64,000 nt of DNA from Muscardinus avellanarius (GCA_963383645.1 OY726578.1:20600592-20664591), one strand, 5' to 3'. Counted from the first letter of the stretch, positions 30,409-40,610 are shown. Numbers and translations: made by a program. Notes: a model not told the origin generated them from the sequence alone.

Positions 30409-31400
30409 GAATCTTCAAATTTGGATGCTGCCGGAGGGAAGGAAATGGACGCCACGGGAGAGGAGGCGGATGCAGGCAGGAGCAGGAGGAGAGGGGGTTC
30501 ACGGAGGCTCGGGGAGCCTCCCTCTTCCTACGGGCGCGATCTCTGCTCAGTGACGGGCACGGAGCCTTGTTTCCTCATCGGTGAAAAGGAAATAGAACGC
30601 TGCATTGATTGTCCTTCCAAAGAGTGTACAATTCTCGGCTGCCAATTAAAAATAAAAAGCACCAAGCTCCTAGGGCCCTTGTGAGATCTAAGGGGAGGTC
30701 GATGTGGAACATTCGGGCGGTGTCTGGCTCCTGATACTCACAAATTAAATGGCCCTGAGAGGCGGCCACGACGCCAGCTCCCGCTCCCGCTCCGATTCTG
30801 TATAGTTAGACCGGGGCCCGTGGGGCTGTAGCGACATCGACCTCCAATCTCCGTGTGCTGGTTGAGGGCTCCAGACATTTATGAGCGTGCGGTACAGCAG
30901 AAGGGAATCCACCGTCTTCGAAAACATCCCGCGGGCCGCTGGGGATGCGCCCTGGCCCCCAGCTCTGGACTGCCCCTCTCTGCTTACGTCTGCAGAGGAA
31001 ATTCGTTCAGGAAACATCAAGCGGTAATGAGACTCTGCATACGGGAGAATTAGTTCAATCAACCTCTCTATCAAAGAACAAAGTAATGAATCCAAGCAAT
31101 GTAATTAAAGAGATTGCTTCTGCCTCTCCCCGAAGCTATCATTGCGTATCAAGCCGCTTCCAGTATTGCCAAGCTCCGGGCTCTTCTTGGGTGAACAGAC
31201 ACAGGTGAACAAGCCGGTCCTCGGCCGCCGCCGCCCTCCTGGGCTTTCTGCTCTGGACAGAAGGCCAGAGCTCAGCCCGGCGGCTGCGCGCAGCTGGGAG
31301 TCGGAGCCGGCGCGTCTCCGCAGCACTGCGGCCAGGAACCTTGACAGGGGTGAGATTTTTTTCCTCTTTGCTTTTGTGGTTGCTTGCTTTTATTGTTTCT
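30406..31400. other. Repeat-free island, candidate enhancer DNA
   Basis: About 1 kb without interspersed repeats. 30590-30670 (attgattgtccttccaaaga, gctgccaattaaaaataaaa) and 31010-31150 (ttagttcaatcaacctctct, atgtaattaaagagattgc) are AT-balanced inside GC-rich flanks. 31210-31340 is CpG-rich. No plausible exon was found. Confidence 0.5.
31069..31107. promoter_or_regulatory. SOX/TCF and homeodomain motif cluster
   Basis: tatcaaagaacaaag contains ATCAAAG (TCF/LEF-like) and AACAAAG (SOX-like), followed within 25 bases by GTAATTAAAG with a TAATTA homeodomain core. This is a motif-level observation only. Confidence 0.35.
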
Positions 31401-31404
31401 TTTA

Positions 31405-31613
31405 TACGCTCTGGGAACTGAACCCAGGGACGTTCTACCTCTGAGCTGCACCCGCAGCCCCCCCCCCTTTTTTATCTTTGGCTTTGAAACAGGGTCTCAC
31501 TAGGTGACTGAGAGTCTCACTAAGTTGCCGAGGCTGGCCTCGGACCTGTGAGCCTCCTCTCTCAGCCTCCCGTGTACTGGGATCCCGGGGGTGCGTGCCA
31601 CCAGGCCCAGCTC
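31405..31613 (-). mobile_element. B1-dID SINE
   Basis: ctctgggaactgaacccagg to tgccaccaggcccagct. The linker is C/T rich (cccccccccttttttat). Confidence 0.88.
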
Positions 31614-31677
31614 CCTCCCTCTCTTTTAAGAATAAAGTCTCCGCATGTCGAGTAGAGATATGGCCACCTGGAATATA

Positions 31678-31878
31678 CACAGTCATGGACCGCACACCAA
31701 TATTTCGGTCAACAGAAGATCACATGTACTACAGTGGTCTCTTAAGACTCTCCTCTGCTGGTGGTGTGGCCAGTTTAGTTGGCGTAAGGGTGCTCTGTGG
31801 TGGTTGCACATAGACAAAATTGACGGACAGAGCATTTCTCAAAACATATCTGCACTGCGAAGTGATACAGGACTCTCC
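31678..31878 (+). mobile_element. DNA transposon relic (family unsure)
   Basis: acagtcatggaccgcacacc, atttcggtcaacagaagatc, acagtggtctcttaagactc and gcatttctcaaaacatatct follow the order of a dispersed nonautonomous mammalian DNA transposon. It is internally shortened, with no transposase. Confidence 0.55.
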
Positions 31879-31889
31879 TGCAATTCTCT

Positions 31890-32310
31890 ACCTCTCTTGA
31901 AGTTGGATGCGGCTGCGTGGCCACGTCCCGGCTAGTGAGAAGGGAGCGGAAGTGATGGTTCTGACTCCTGGCGAGTGTTTTCAGAAAGAAAAAAAAAAAA
32001 CACCCAGCACTTCTTTTTCACCCTTTCTCACTGGCTGGGAGGTGGGTGTGAGGGCAGGTGCTGAAGCAGCCATTTTTGACAATGAGAAAGGAGCTGCAAA
32101 GATGGGGGAGCAACAAGTTGGAAGGAACCTGGGCCCTGGGGGCTCCAGAGCTGCCCTGCAGCGCCAGGTCCACGCTGACATGGAAGAGGGACAGACTTGG
32201 TCCTTGCTAATGTCATGGCTATATTTTGATGTCATAGTTATATTTTGACCTGCATTATTTAGCATGTCGAAGCGGTTGTTCAGTAAGCTCGCTAATATCG
32301 CCTATACAGG
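31890..32310 (+). mobile_element. Ancient LTR-like relic (family unsure)
   Basis: gagaagggagcggaagtgatgg, ctggctgggaggtgggtgtg, gcagccatttttgacaatga, gggagcaacaagttggaagg and a 3' end tttagcatgtcgaagcggtt resemble the repeat suspected at 17.4-17.8 kb. Confidence 0.45.
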
Positions 32311-32422
32311 GGATTCTTGTTCTACCTAATAATTAGATTGGGAGACGTCTGAGTAAATGGAACTATTGGGCCTAGCATTGTGTGTGTTCAACACACACAC
32401 ACACACACACAAATACACACAA

Positions 32423-32603
32423 GTTTGGTACTGCAGCTTAAACCTAGGGCCATTTACCTCTGAGCTATACCCCAACTACCCTTTTGTTTAAAACATTTTG
32501 AAGTAGGGCCTCCCTAAGTTGCTGAGGCTGGCCTCAAGTTTTCAAGCCTCTGTTTCAGCCTCCCATGTTTTGGGGTTATGGGAATGCACATCGTGCCTGG
32601 CTT
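32423..32603 (-). mobile_element. B1-dID SINE, old
   Basis: gtttggtactgcagcttaaacc to catcgtgcctggctt. Strongly diverged, with a CA repeat on its 3' side (32392-32412). Confidence 0.82.
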
Positions 32604-32629
32604 TAAGTTGCACTTCCGTTGTGCCTGGA

Positions 32630-32870
32630 GAAGTGGCGTCTTAGAACAGCTGAGAGCAGGATTTGGGAGCCTGAGCTCAGCCCCAGCTCTATACTAGCTC
32701 TGTGGCTTTGGGCAAGTTACTTAGCGTCTCTGTGTCTGTTTTCTTTGTTTATGAAGTGGAGGTGGATTTATCAACCTTGTGGGATTCTCCTAAAGATTAA
32801 CTGAATAACAAATTCAAAGTCCTTGGTGTGGTGCCTGTGGGTAACAAAGCACTCTGTTCAAGCCCATGAA
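32630..32870 (+). mobile_element. MIR SINE relic
   Basis: ctagctctgtggctttgggcaagttacttagcgtctctgtgtctg, then cttgtgggattctcctaaag, is a clear MIR core and 3' region. Confidence 0.85.
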
Positions 32871-32886
32871 AGGCATCTGAGAAGTA

Positions 32887-32901
32887 ATAATAATGATGAT
32901 G

Positions 32902-32936
<35 letters not shown>
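32887..32936. repeat. (AAT)n microsatellite
   Basis: About 15 AAT triplets with GATGAT interruptions at the start. Confidence 0.96.
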
Positions 32937-32937
<1 letters not shown>

Positions 32938-33028
32938 TCTTCCAGTATCTACTAGTAGAAATTCTGATATTCTGACTTTGTTGGCATTGAGTAGGTCTGG
33001 GCATCTGTGCATTTAAAAACTTTCCCAA

Positions 33029-33235
33029 GTCTGGTGCAGTGGCACATGCCTGTAACCCCAGTTCTTGGGAGGCTGAGACAGGAGGATCACAGGTTCGAAG
33101 CCAGCCTCAGCAACCTAGTGAGGCCCTCAGCAACTTAGCAAGAACCTGTCTGAAAATAAAACAAAAGGGCTGGGGTGAAGCTCAAAGTTAGGTAGCCCAT
33201 GGGCTCAATCCCCAGTAACACACACACACACACAC
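33029..33235 (+). mobile_element. B1-dID SINE with CA tail
   Basis: gtctggtgcagtggcacatgc to gctcaatccccagtaac, followed by a short CA run. Confidence 0.9.
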
Positions 33236-33467
33236 ACTCACAACAATAAAAAAAAACTTTCCCAGTTCCTTGAGTAGTTGAGAATGGCTGAATTAAGAAA
33301 ACTCTAGAGGAAGCTAGAGGAAGGGTTTTCTACCCATTGGCTCCTGACTTTTGTGATTTCTATAGCCTTTGTCCCCTCCTGAGACCCTTCCTCACTAGAC
33401 ATCAAGGCCCCCGTGCCAGACCCTACAGCCATGAGGATATGTACCTCTTGCTTATAAATTACCAGCA

Positions 33468-33645
33468 GCTAGATGTGGCGGTGCACACTTGTAATCTCAG
33501 CATTCGGGAGGCTGAGATAGGAGGATCAGGGTTCGCGGCCAGCCTCAGCTGCTTAGCGAGGCCCTCTGCAACTCAGTGAGACCCTGTTTCAGAATAAAGA
33601 ATAAAAAATAGGGCAGGGGGTGCAGCTCGGGGGCAGAATGCCTCA
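33468..33645 (+). mobile_element. B1-dID SINE, 3'-truncated
   Basis: agctagatgtggcggtgcac to gctcgggggcagaatgcc. It lacks the last part of the right half and any A tail. Confidence 0.87.
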
Positions 33646-34807
33646 CTGCTCTCTCTCTGCAGGCCTGCTCCTGCCCCTACTGTGCACACCACATGCTTCC
33701 AAAGTGACCCCCAAATGTGTTTGCAGTCTCCACAAAAGTCCGGTGTCAGATGACATTTGTATGGCTGCCTGGACGTGTGTCACGCAACAGATCCTAACGG
33801 CGGCCCGGCGGAGACCTCACGACAGTTTTTATCACCGTTATTATTTGCCTTTCTCGGAAGAGGAACCAAGGTTCAGAGTGGTTAAGTCATTCACCCGACT
33901 GGACCCAAGATCTGAACTCAGTGACGATCTGAACTCAGTCATGTCTGATTCCGAAGCCTGTGGTTGACCTGGACCTTCTGTTTCCCTAACCCCGCTCTGT
34001 GATTACTAATGAGCCCCTTACTCATGTGCTTAATACGCATGCATCTCACAGAGCAGGGAGACAGATAATCTGGTAAGCTAATGAAACCCTGGCTCGGCCA
34101 TTAGCGTCTCCTTTTTGTCCAAATTCAGCTGGGAGTTTGGCACAACCTCCGGGGAGATCTGCCGTCATCAAAGCCATCGGGAGAATCCACACGGAGGGTG
34201 TCAGGACCGCGCCAGCCTTTCCCAGGAATCCACGCAAGCGAGGGACAGGCAGGCAGCGCGCCCATTCGCCTGGCTCCAAATCCGCCCCTGAGATGGATGG
34301 GGCTGGGCTTTTTGGTCAAAGCCGCAGCCGCTCTCAAGTCGAAGCGGCCAAGTCTACCGCAGACCGGAAACCACAAGGTGAAACCTCCGTCGTCGCTTAG
34401 AAAGCCCTGGCTCCATTTAGGGGGGGGGGGCAAGAAAAGTGTTTTCTTACATATTATATAACTCCGGGGAGGCGGTTGCTTAGCAACTGGGCCCAGTTGG
34501 CTGGTCCAGGAGTGGTTATTAACTCTTCCCGCAGTCAATTGACATTGTGAGTCCTCCTGGAGCCTCACCAAGCGCCCCGTTTGTGTCTGTGGCACAAAAC
34601 TCAAGCGACTCATTTGCTTCCTAGGCTGCAGTTCTGTCCTCCCAGAATGGAGCACCCCAGGCATGGCTCCCCCAGAGGACCAGCCCCAGGCTCTGCCCCG
34701 GCCCCCGGAGACCACCCATCGCGATGCCACCCGGCTGTCTAAGGTCTATGAAACCACAGCTGTGAGAAATCCAGGGCCCGTGTCCAAGTGGCTAAGGGAG
34801 ATGATGT
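33646..34807. other. Unique region with MIR and repeat-poor island
   Basis: A MIR spans about 33815-33965 and contains a 17-base tandem duplication (gatctgaactcagtgac). 33970-34135 (gattactaatgagcccctta, gctaatgaaaccctggctcg) is repeat-free. Several GC-rich open frames at 34125-34730 lack any recognised domain. Confidence 0.5.
34475..34487. promoter_or_regulatory. RFX X-box-like palindrome
   Basis: GTTGCTTAGCAAC is a perfect inverted repeat (gttgct-t-agcaac) matching the RFX consensus of paired GTTGCY half-sites. It lies in unique DNA just downstream of an AT-rich patch (acatattatataactcc). Confidence 0.55.
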
Positions 34808-34850
34808 ATGCTTCTGTTTTCTTTTCTTTTTTTTTTTTTTTTTTTTTTTT

Positions 34851-35025
34851 TGGTGGTACTGGGGTTCCTGGAAGCCCTTCTTCCTCCGGGCTACACTCCC
34901 AGACCTATTTTATATTTTTGAAACAGGGTCTCTTATGCCAGCGCCGCTGGCTTCGAACCTGCGCGATCCTCCTGTCTCCGCCTCCCAAGCGCGGGGATTA
35001 CAAGCGTGCGCCACCACGCCCGGCT
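34851..35025 (-). mobile_element. Young hairpin-type SINE with clear TSD
   Basis: Flanked by atgcttctgttttc (34808) and acgcttctgttttc (35026), one mismatch. TTCCTGGAA is at 34865-34873. The stem is shorter (gccagcgccgctggc). The T-rich stretch 34822-34850 is its A tail. Confidence 0.95.
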
Positions 35026-35049
35026 ACGCTTCTGTTTTCAACAGGAATC

Positions 35050-35110
35050 TATAAGCACCTACTGTGTGCTGCCCCAGAGTCCAGCACTGGGAATCCACAG
35101 GCAACAAATA
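35050..35110 (+). mobile_element. MIR3/L2-like fragment
   Basis: aagcacctactgtgtgctgcc and ccagcactgggaatccacagg resemble the start of a MIR3- or L2-type repeat. It is short. Confidence 0.45.
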
Positions 35111-35124
35111 AAAAAGGCCCCACG

Positions 35125-35313
35125 AGCCGGGCGTGGCGGCGCACACTTGTAATCCCAGCGCCTGGGAGGCTGAGACAGGAGGATGGCACAGGTTCGAAGC
35201 CAGCCTCGGCTACTTAGTGAGGCTCTCAGCAACTTAGTGAGACCCTGTTTCCAAATAAAATATAAAATGGGTCTGGGAGTATAGCCCGGAGGTAGAAAGC
35301 CTCTGGGTTCCAC

Positions 35314-35349
<36 letters not shown>
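35125..35349 (+). mobile_element. B1-dID SINE, transitional form
   Basis: Long generic B1 arm (gcctcggctacttagtgaggctctcagc) with the young right half start (gtctgggagtatagcccggaggtagaaag) and ctctgggttccacc. It ends in about 36 A residues. Confidence 0.92.
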
Positions 35350-35350
<1 letters not shown>

Positions 35351-35391
35351 CCCCACACTCCTGAACCTGGGGGAAAAAGCATAAGAAAAAT

Positions 35392-35397
<6 letters not shown>

Positions 35398-35440
<43 letters not shown>
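35398..35440. repeat. (CA)n microsatellite
   Basis: About 21 CA units between two SINEs. Confidence 0.97.
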
Positions 35441-35442
<2 letters not shown>

Positions 35443-35449
35443 AACACTC

Positions 35450-35648
35450 TAGCGGCGCACACTTGCAATCCCAGCATTCAAGAGGCTGAGACAGGGGGAT
35501 CGCGGGTTTGTAGCCAGCCTCAGCTACTTTGTGAGGTCCTTTGCAACTCAGTGAGACTGTGTTTCAATATAAAAAGATAAAAAATAGGGTCGGGAAGGTA
35601 GCTTGGAGGTAGAATGGCCCTGGGTTCCATCCCCAGTACTGCAAAATA
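35450..35648 (+). mobile_element. B1-dID SINE, 5'-truncated
   Basis: It begins agcggcgcacacttgcaatc and ends gggttccatccccagtactgc. Confidence 0.9.
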
Positions 35649-36049
35649 AATACATAAATAACTAAAAAATAAACAAATGAGAGAATCCTGACCTTTGTAA
35701 GTGCTTTGAAGGAAGCTAAACTGGGCGATGTCCTAGAGGTGACCTTGGTGCGCAGGGGGGGGGGGGCGTGTCTAGAGCGGAAACAAACAGTCTGCACAGA
35801 CCTCTCCAAATACGTCTGCAGACTAAATGTGCCTGCGCGTCGCACACATGGCCCACGGCCAGGAGGTATTTTCCACTCCGTGTTAGAGTTGCAAGAGCCT
35901 CAGAGCTGAGATATTGAATATCTCGTCTTTCCTGTTGCTCCCGCAGTGCCGGAGTGGACGTTCTCAATTCCGTGTTCTTCCTCCTCCCCAACTTGTAGCC
36001 ATAAGGAAAGCTCCTGACTTTATTCAACCCCAAACTACACCTCGGACTA
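35649..36049. other. Unique region
   Basis: No gene recognised. A run of 12 G residues is at 35756-35767. Confidence 0.4.
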
Positions 36050-36480
36050 GTGCCTTCCGGGCGCCATCTCCCTGCTCTCCTTTCTGATAATACCAGCTAC
36101 GTAACCTTGGTTCTCACTCCAACGGGACAGGTTCCTGCTTTTCCCAGGGATTCTGCACACTCTTTTCTTTGCTCCTGGCTGGAGGAACCTCTATGCGTCC
36201 ATCAGAACTTCATTGAAAGGCCACCTCCTGCTGAAAGCCCTCCCTGACTGCCTGACACCACCACTCTTGCCGATGACTGTCCAGCTCTTATTATTCCCAG
36301 CTAAACGTGCACACGTGTGTGGGCAGACACATTAACCTGCTTATTGACTTCTCTGATAGCGTGTGGAAAACAAAAGCCATGTCTATTTTGTGACCGCATT
36401 TTATCAACATCCACCCTGGGGCCTGGAATTATTAATAAATAATTTTTAGATATTTCATGTGCAATAAATGAATAATTACA
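36050..36480 (+). mobile_element. L2 LINE relic, 3' end
   Basis: cttgctcctggctggaggaac-type context with cacctcctgctgaaagccctccctgactgcctgac, tgtccagctcttattattcc and ttgacttctctgatagcgtg leads to a final tgtgcaataaatgaataa, the L2 3' UTR order. Only the last part of the element is present. Confidence 0.75.
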
Positions 36481-36526
36481 ACATAATAAAATAGCTGGGT
36501 ATTTATGCACAGTGCCATTTTATATA

Positions 36527-36531
<5 letters not shown>

Positions 36532-36567
<36 letters not shown>
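36532..36567. repeat. (GT)n microsatellite
   Basis: About 18 GT units between an L2 end and a SINE tail. Confidence 0.97.
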
Positions 36568-36568
<1 letters not shown>

Positions 36569-36572
36569 TTTT

Positions 36573-36754
36573 TTTGGTGGTACTGGGGATGGAACCCTTC
36601 TACCTCCGGGCTACACTCCCAGACCTATTTTTTTATATTTTATATGGAAACAGGGTCTCTTAAGCCAGTGCAGCTGGCTTCGAACCTGTGCGATTCTCCT
36701 GTCTCCGCCTCCCAAGCCCGGGGATTACAAGCGTGCGCCACCACGCCTGGCTAT
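36573..36754 (-). mobile_element. Hairpin-type SINE, version 1
   Basis: Right half ggtactggggatggaacccttctacctccgggctacactcccagacc, so the GGAACC B-box-like stretch is still present. Stem aagccag(tgcag)ctggctt in the B1 arm. Confidence 0.92.
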
Positions 36755-36759
36755 ATACA

Positions 36760-36920
36760 ATAATTTAATGTCACATCTTCATGATAATCCAGTGAAGCAG
36801 TGTTATTACCCTATTTTAGAGAAGAATAAACTGCAAGATTTTTTGTTTTGTTTGTTTTGTTTGTTGTTGTTGTTTTTGCAGAGAGGGCACTGAGCCGCGG
36901 GACTCACACGTGTTAGGTAA
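36760..36920 (+). mobile_element. MIR SINE relic
   Basis: tcatgataatccagtgaagcagtgttattaccctattttagagaagaataaac is the MIR 3' core. A GTTT-rich tract follows before gcagagagggcactgag. Confidence 0.7.
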
Positions 36921-37108
36921 GTGCCAGGTGTGGTTGTACACGTCTGTCATCCTGGTACTCGGGAGGCTGAGACAGGAGGATAACAGGTTCGACCTCAGCC
37001 TCAGCAAACTCGGCCGGACCCTGTTTTCAAAATTAAAAAAAAAAAAAATAGGGCTGGGGGTGTAGCTCAGAGGCAGAATGCCCCTGGATTCAGTCCCCAG
37101 CACCACAA
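36921..37108 (+). mobile_element. B1-dID SINE
   Basis: gccaggtgtggttgtacacg to gattcagtccccagcacc. Complete but diverged. Confidence 0.9.
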
Positions 37109-37890
37109 AATAAATAAATAAACAAATGCAAAGCAAAGATTAGCAAGAAGGGAGTGGAGAAGATCAAGGTGACTCAGTCTGGCTAGGGCGGTGGTTAGGC
37201 TGAAATTAGAATTTAGCTTCTTTGGACTCTCAGCACTGGGCTTTTTCAATCACGAAGGCATTTTTAGCACTCTGCAGAGTTGCGCAACAATCCCCTCGCC
37301 TCCCCCTGCGCTCTGGCACGTGGGCCCATCCAGCAGGGCTGCCCAAGCGGCCAGAGCTGGAGGTGGCCACCGGCTGAGCTCAGCCCAGCTGGTCTCGCAA
37401 AGTCATGCAAAGCCCATTGAGCTGAGCAAGCACCCGGAGCTGACAAAGAGGGGACCGAAATAACTCCCACTGAGTCACTCCCGGAGGCCTGGCGGGCGTC
37501 TGGGGATGCTCTGCGTGTGGCGTCTCCCTGTCTCTTGATGTGCAGCACCCACTGTTCTGGAAAGAAACGTGTGCGTGGAAATAGCTGGCCCCACACGGTT
37601 CGAGGGACCCTGACTGGGATTAAAATGAGGCCAGGTGAGCTGCCACTGTCCTGGGGCACTTCAGCTGTGCTGAGCGCGAAGCCAAAGGTTCCAGTCCCCG
37701 GTCCCTGTGAGTCCCTGGCGGCGGAGCTGCTCCTGCTCTGGCTTGGCAAGCCAGGACTGAGGGGTGCAGCTGCTTCTCCAGGATGCTGGGCTCGTGTGCG
37801 CCGAGGGGCTGAGAGCCGTGCAGTGCAGACTGGGGCCAGATCGCAGGTGCCTCCACCAACGGGAGCCTCCATCCCCCACATCCTCTCTCC
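37109..37890. other. GC-rich unique region
   Basis: No supported gene. Long frames on both strands (for example 37264-37989 minus) run into a pyrimidine tract and a SINE and show no domain. Confidence 0.4.
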
Positions 37891-37963
37891 TTTCCTTCCT
37901 TCCTTCCATCCTTCCTTCCTTCCTTCCAATTTCTTCCCTCCCCTTCCCCCCCTTCTTCTTTCT
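37891..37963. repeat. (TTCC)n pyrimidine tract
   Basis: ccttccttccttccatcctt and similar, next to the SINE stack. Confidence 0.93.
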
Positions 37964-37965
37964 TT

Positions 37966-38866
37966 GCTAGAGATTGAACCCAGGGGCATTCTACCTCTGA
38001 GCTATACCCCTGACCCTATTTTTACACCCCTGGCCCTATTTTTTATTTTATTTTACTTTATTTTATTTTATTTTTTGGTAGTGGTGGTACTGGTGACCGA
38101 ACCCAGGAGCATGCTACCTCTGAGCTACACCCTTGACCTTATTTTTATTTTATTTTATTTTACTTTACTTTATTTTATTTTATTTTTGGTAGTGGTGGTA
38201 CTGGTGATCAAACCCAGGAACATTCTACCTCTGAGCTACACCTCCAGCCATAATTTATTTTATTTTGTTTTTTGGTAGTGGTGGTACTGGTGACTGAACC
38301 CAGGAGCATTCTTCCTCTGAACTACACCCCCAACCCTATTTTATTTATTTATTTATTTTTAAATTTGGAAACAAGAGCTTATTAAGTTGTAGTGGGCTTT
38401 ACTAAATTGCTGAGGCTGGCTATGAACTTGTGATCCTTGTCTCAGTGTCTAAGTACTGGGATTATAGTGTGCACAGCACTCTCAGCTTCTATTTTATGTT
38501 TTTTCAAACAGTCTCACTAAATTACTGGGGGGGGGCTTTTTAAATTGATAAGGGTGGCCTCAGATCTACAATTCTCCTGTCTTCCAAGTGCTGGGATCAT
38601 AGGTGGGCACCACCTCATCCTGTCTCCTATTTTTATTTATTATTTTGAAACAGGATCTTGCTAAATTGCTGAGGCTGTCCTTAAATCTACTATCCTCCTA
38701 TCTCAGCCTCCAAAGATTACAAGCACGTGCCACCAGGACCAGCTCCTGTTTTATTTTGTGAAGCAGGATCTCACTAAGTTGATGAGGCTGGCCACAAAAC
38801 TGAGATTCCTCTGCCTCAGCCTCCCAAGTACTAAGATTACAGGTGTGCACCACCATATCCCAGATC
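37966..38866 (-). mobile_element. Stack of four dID halves then four B1 halves
   Basis: Four antisense ID-derived halves (37968-38034, 38077-38142, 38187-38250, 38272-38340) separated by TTTTA-rich linkers are followed by four antisense B1 arms (about 38365-38487, 38488-38622, 38623-38744, 38745-38864). No complete dimer is present. Nested insertion or tandem duplication are both possible. Confidence 0.85.
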
Positions 38867-38876
38867 CTGTGATTTT

Positions 38877-39271
38877 TTTTACAGTACTGGGGATGGAACC
38901 CAGAGTCATTCTACCTCTGAGCTACACCCCCAGCCCTATGTTTATTCTTTATTATTATTTTTATTTTTTTGTGGTGCTGGGGTTCCTGGAAGCCCTTCTA
39001 CCTCCGGGCTACACTCCCAGGCCTATTTTTATATTTTTATTTGGAAACAGGGTCTCTTAAGCCAGCGCGAGCGGCTGGCTTCGAACCTGCGCGATCCTCC
39101 CGTCTCCGCCTCCCAAGCGCGGGGATTCCAAGCGTGCGCCACCATGCCCAGCTTGATTTATTATTTTGAAACAGGATCTCGCTAAGTGGCTGAGGCTGAC
39201 CTTGAACTTGCGGTCCTCCCATTGCAGTCTCCCAAGTACTGGGATCACAGGTGTGCGGCATCACCCCCAGC
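38877..39271 (-). mobile_element. B1-dID SINE, host of young copy
   Basis: Right half 38880-38942 (cagtactggggatggaaccc) and B1 arm 39156-39271 (ttattttgaaacaggatctcgc to ggcatcacccccagc) surround a young SINE. Confidence 0.9.
38965..39153 (-). mobile_element. Young hairpin-type SINE nested in linker
   Basis: TTCCTGGAA at 38983-38991. Stem aagccagc(gcgagcg)gctggctt. It sits in the TTATT-rich linker of the surrounding SINE. Confidence 0.94.
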
Positions 39272-39976
39272 TTCCATCTCCTTTCTAAGAACCTGTTGCC
39301 TGCCACGCGGGATGGTTGGTTGACATGCAGATCTCCAAGGCCCATCAGCCCAGCCAGGATGAAACAGCGGGTCACAAATGGCTGACGGACACTTCGGTCT
39401 TGCCCACCAGCGAGTTAAGGTCGGGAAGCCTGAATTCAGAGATGGGACAGAGCTCCACGCACGGATAAAGCCACAGTGCTGTATTCAGGTGCGCTGGCTC
39501 CACAAAGCTCTGTGGTATGGTCGCCTTAAACAACACAGTTTGCTTCTGTAAAAGCCAAGAACGACAGTGGAATGAGCTATCCAGTATCCTGACACCATGG
39601 ACCTCAAAAGACCTCGGCTTCTCGCCGCGTGACACGGGAGTTATGGGAGTGTGGTTTACTCACAACATCGACGCGTTCAGTCTCAAAATTCTTGCCTCCG
39701 CCTTTGGGCTCGCTCTGTCTTAAGCTTGCAAAGCCTTTCTCTCGCTCACCTTGGCCTTGCTGAGTTTTGCTTATTATTTGTGCTGGTATAGGGAAAGGAC
39801 TTCTAAATGTATTTGCAAAGCTTTGGTATTAATGTGCCGGTATTGGGAACTGGCTTCGCGATGTATTTGAAAATAGCTTTGGTATTAGGAAGCCAGAGCT
39901 TGGGGACAGGGCAGGCACCCAGACAGGGAAGGGACCCTGCAGAGTCCAGGCAGCAAGCGTGATCGGCATGAAAATA
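39272..39976. other. Unique region
   Basis: No gene recognised. 39770-39900 contains a diverged direct repeat (atgtatttgcaaagctttggtatta / atgtatttgaaaatagctttggtatta) about 55 bases apart. Confidence 0.45.
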
Positions 39977-39989
39977 GAGGGAGCCCAGG

Positions 39990-40193
39990 GTCTTTTTTTT
40001 TTTTTTTTTGGTGGTACTGGGGTTCCTGGAAGCCCTTCTACCTCCGGGCTACACTCCCAGACCTATTTTCACATTTTTATTTGGAAACAGGGTCTCCTAA
40101 GCCAGCACGCGCGGCTGGCTTCGAACCTGCGCGATCCTCCTGTCTCTGCCTCCCAAGCGCGGGGATGACAAGCGTGCGCCACCACGCCCGGCC
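39990..40193 (-). mobile_element. Young hairpin-type SINE with 20-bp TSD
   Basis: The duplicated target is gagggagcccagggtctttt (39977-39996) and gagggatcccagggtctttt (40194-40213), one mismatch. TTCCTGGAA is at 40023-40031. The stem has one mismatch (gcacgcg loop). Confidence 0.96.
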
Positions 40194-40300
40194 GAGGGAT
40201 CCCAGGGTCTTTTACATTTTAAAAACAAGCAAAATTCCCCAAAGATTGTAGGTGCCATAAGCCTTCGGGAGATCCCAGACTCTGATAATCACTTAACACA

Positions 40301-40608
40301 TGTTGGGGTGGAAGAAAAGGCTTGGGGTCTGTCCCGGAGACAGGACAGGACCACAGGAAGGAATCCCCACATCAAAAGACCTGCCCCAGAAGGGGCGGAT
40401 CTAGTCAGGTCAGAAGGCTATTGGTATAAAACTATTCTGTATCGAAAAACTTCAGGGACTTATGTTCGAGTTACTCCACTGTGTCACTCTTTATGACGTA
40501 TTTTTTACCTTTGTAATAATAAAATTGCTTAAGCTTACAGAAAAAAAAGAGGAGTTCTGGCTCTTGTTTTCTACACATAGCTAAGAACAAAAACCCGCGG
40601 CTGAAACA
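40301..40608 (+). mobile_element. Short ERV-type LTR (candidate)
   Basis: The segment starts TGTTGGGG and ends CTGAAACA, as LTRs do (TG..CA). It has a TATAAA at 40425-40430, an AATAAA at 40518-40523 and a T/G-rich stretch after it, in the normal LTR order. At 308 bases it is in the size range of short ERV2-type LTRs. No viral coding sequence follows. Confidence 0.6.
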
Positions 40609-40610
40609 GT

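Noticed and set aside
34663..35217. 184-codon frame
   Set aside because: It runs through two SINEs and a poly-T tail; no exon-like part.
37264..38278. Long frames on both strands (241 and 253 codons)
   Set aside because: They cross a TTCC tract and the SINE stack; no domain is visible in the GC-rich part.
40301..40608. Complete endogenous retrovirus
   Set aside because: Only one LTR-like unit and no gag, pol or env sequence nearby; at most a solo LTR or LTR remnant.
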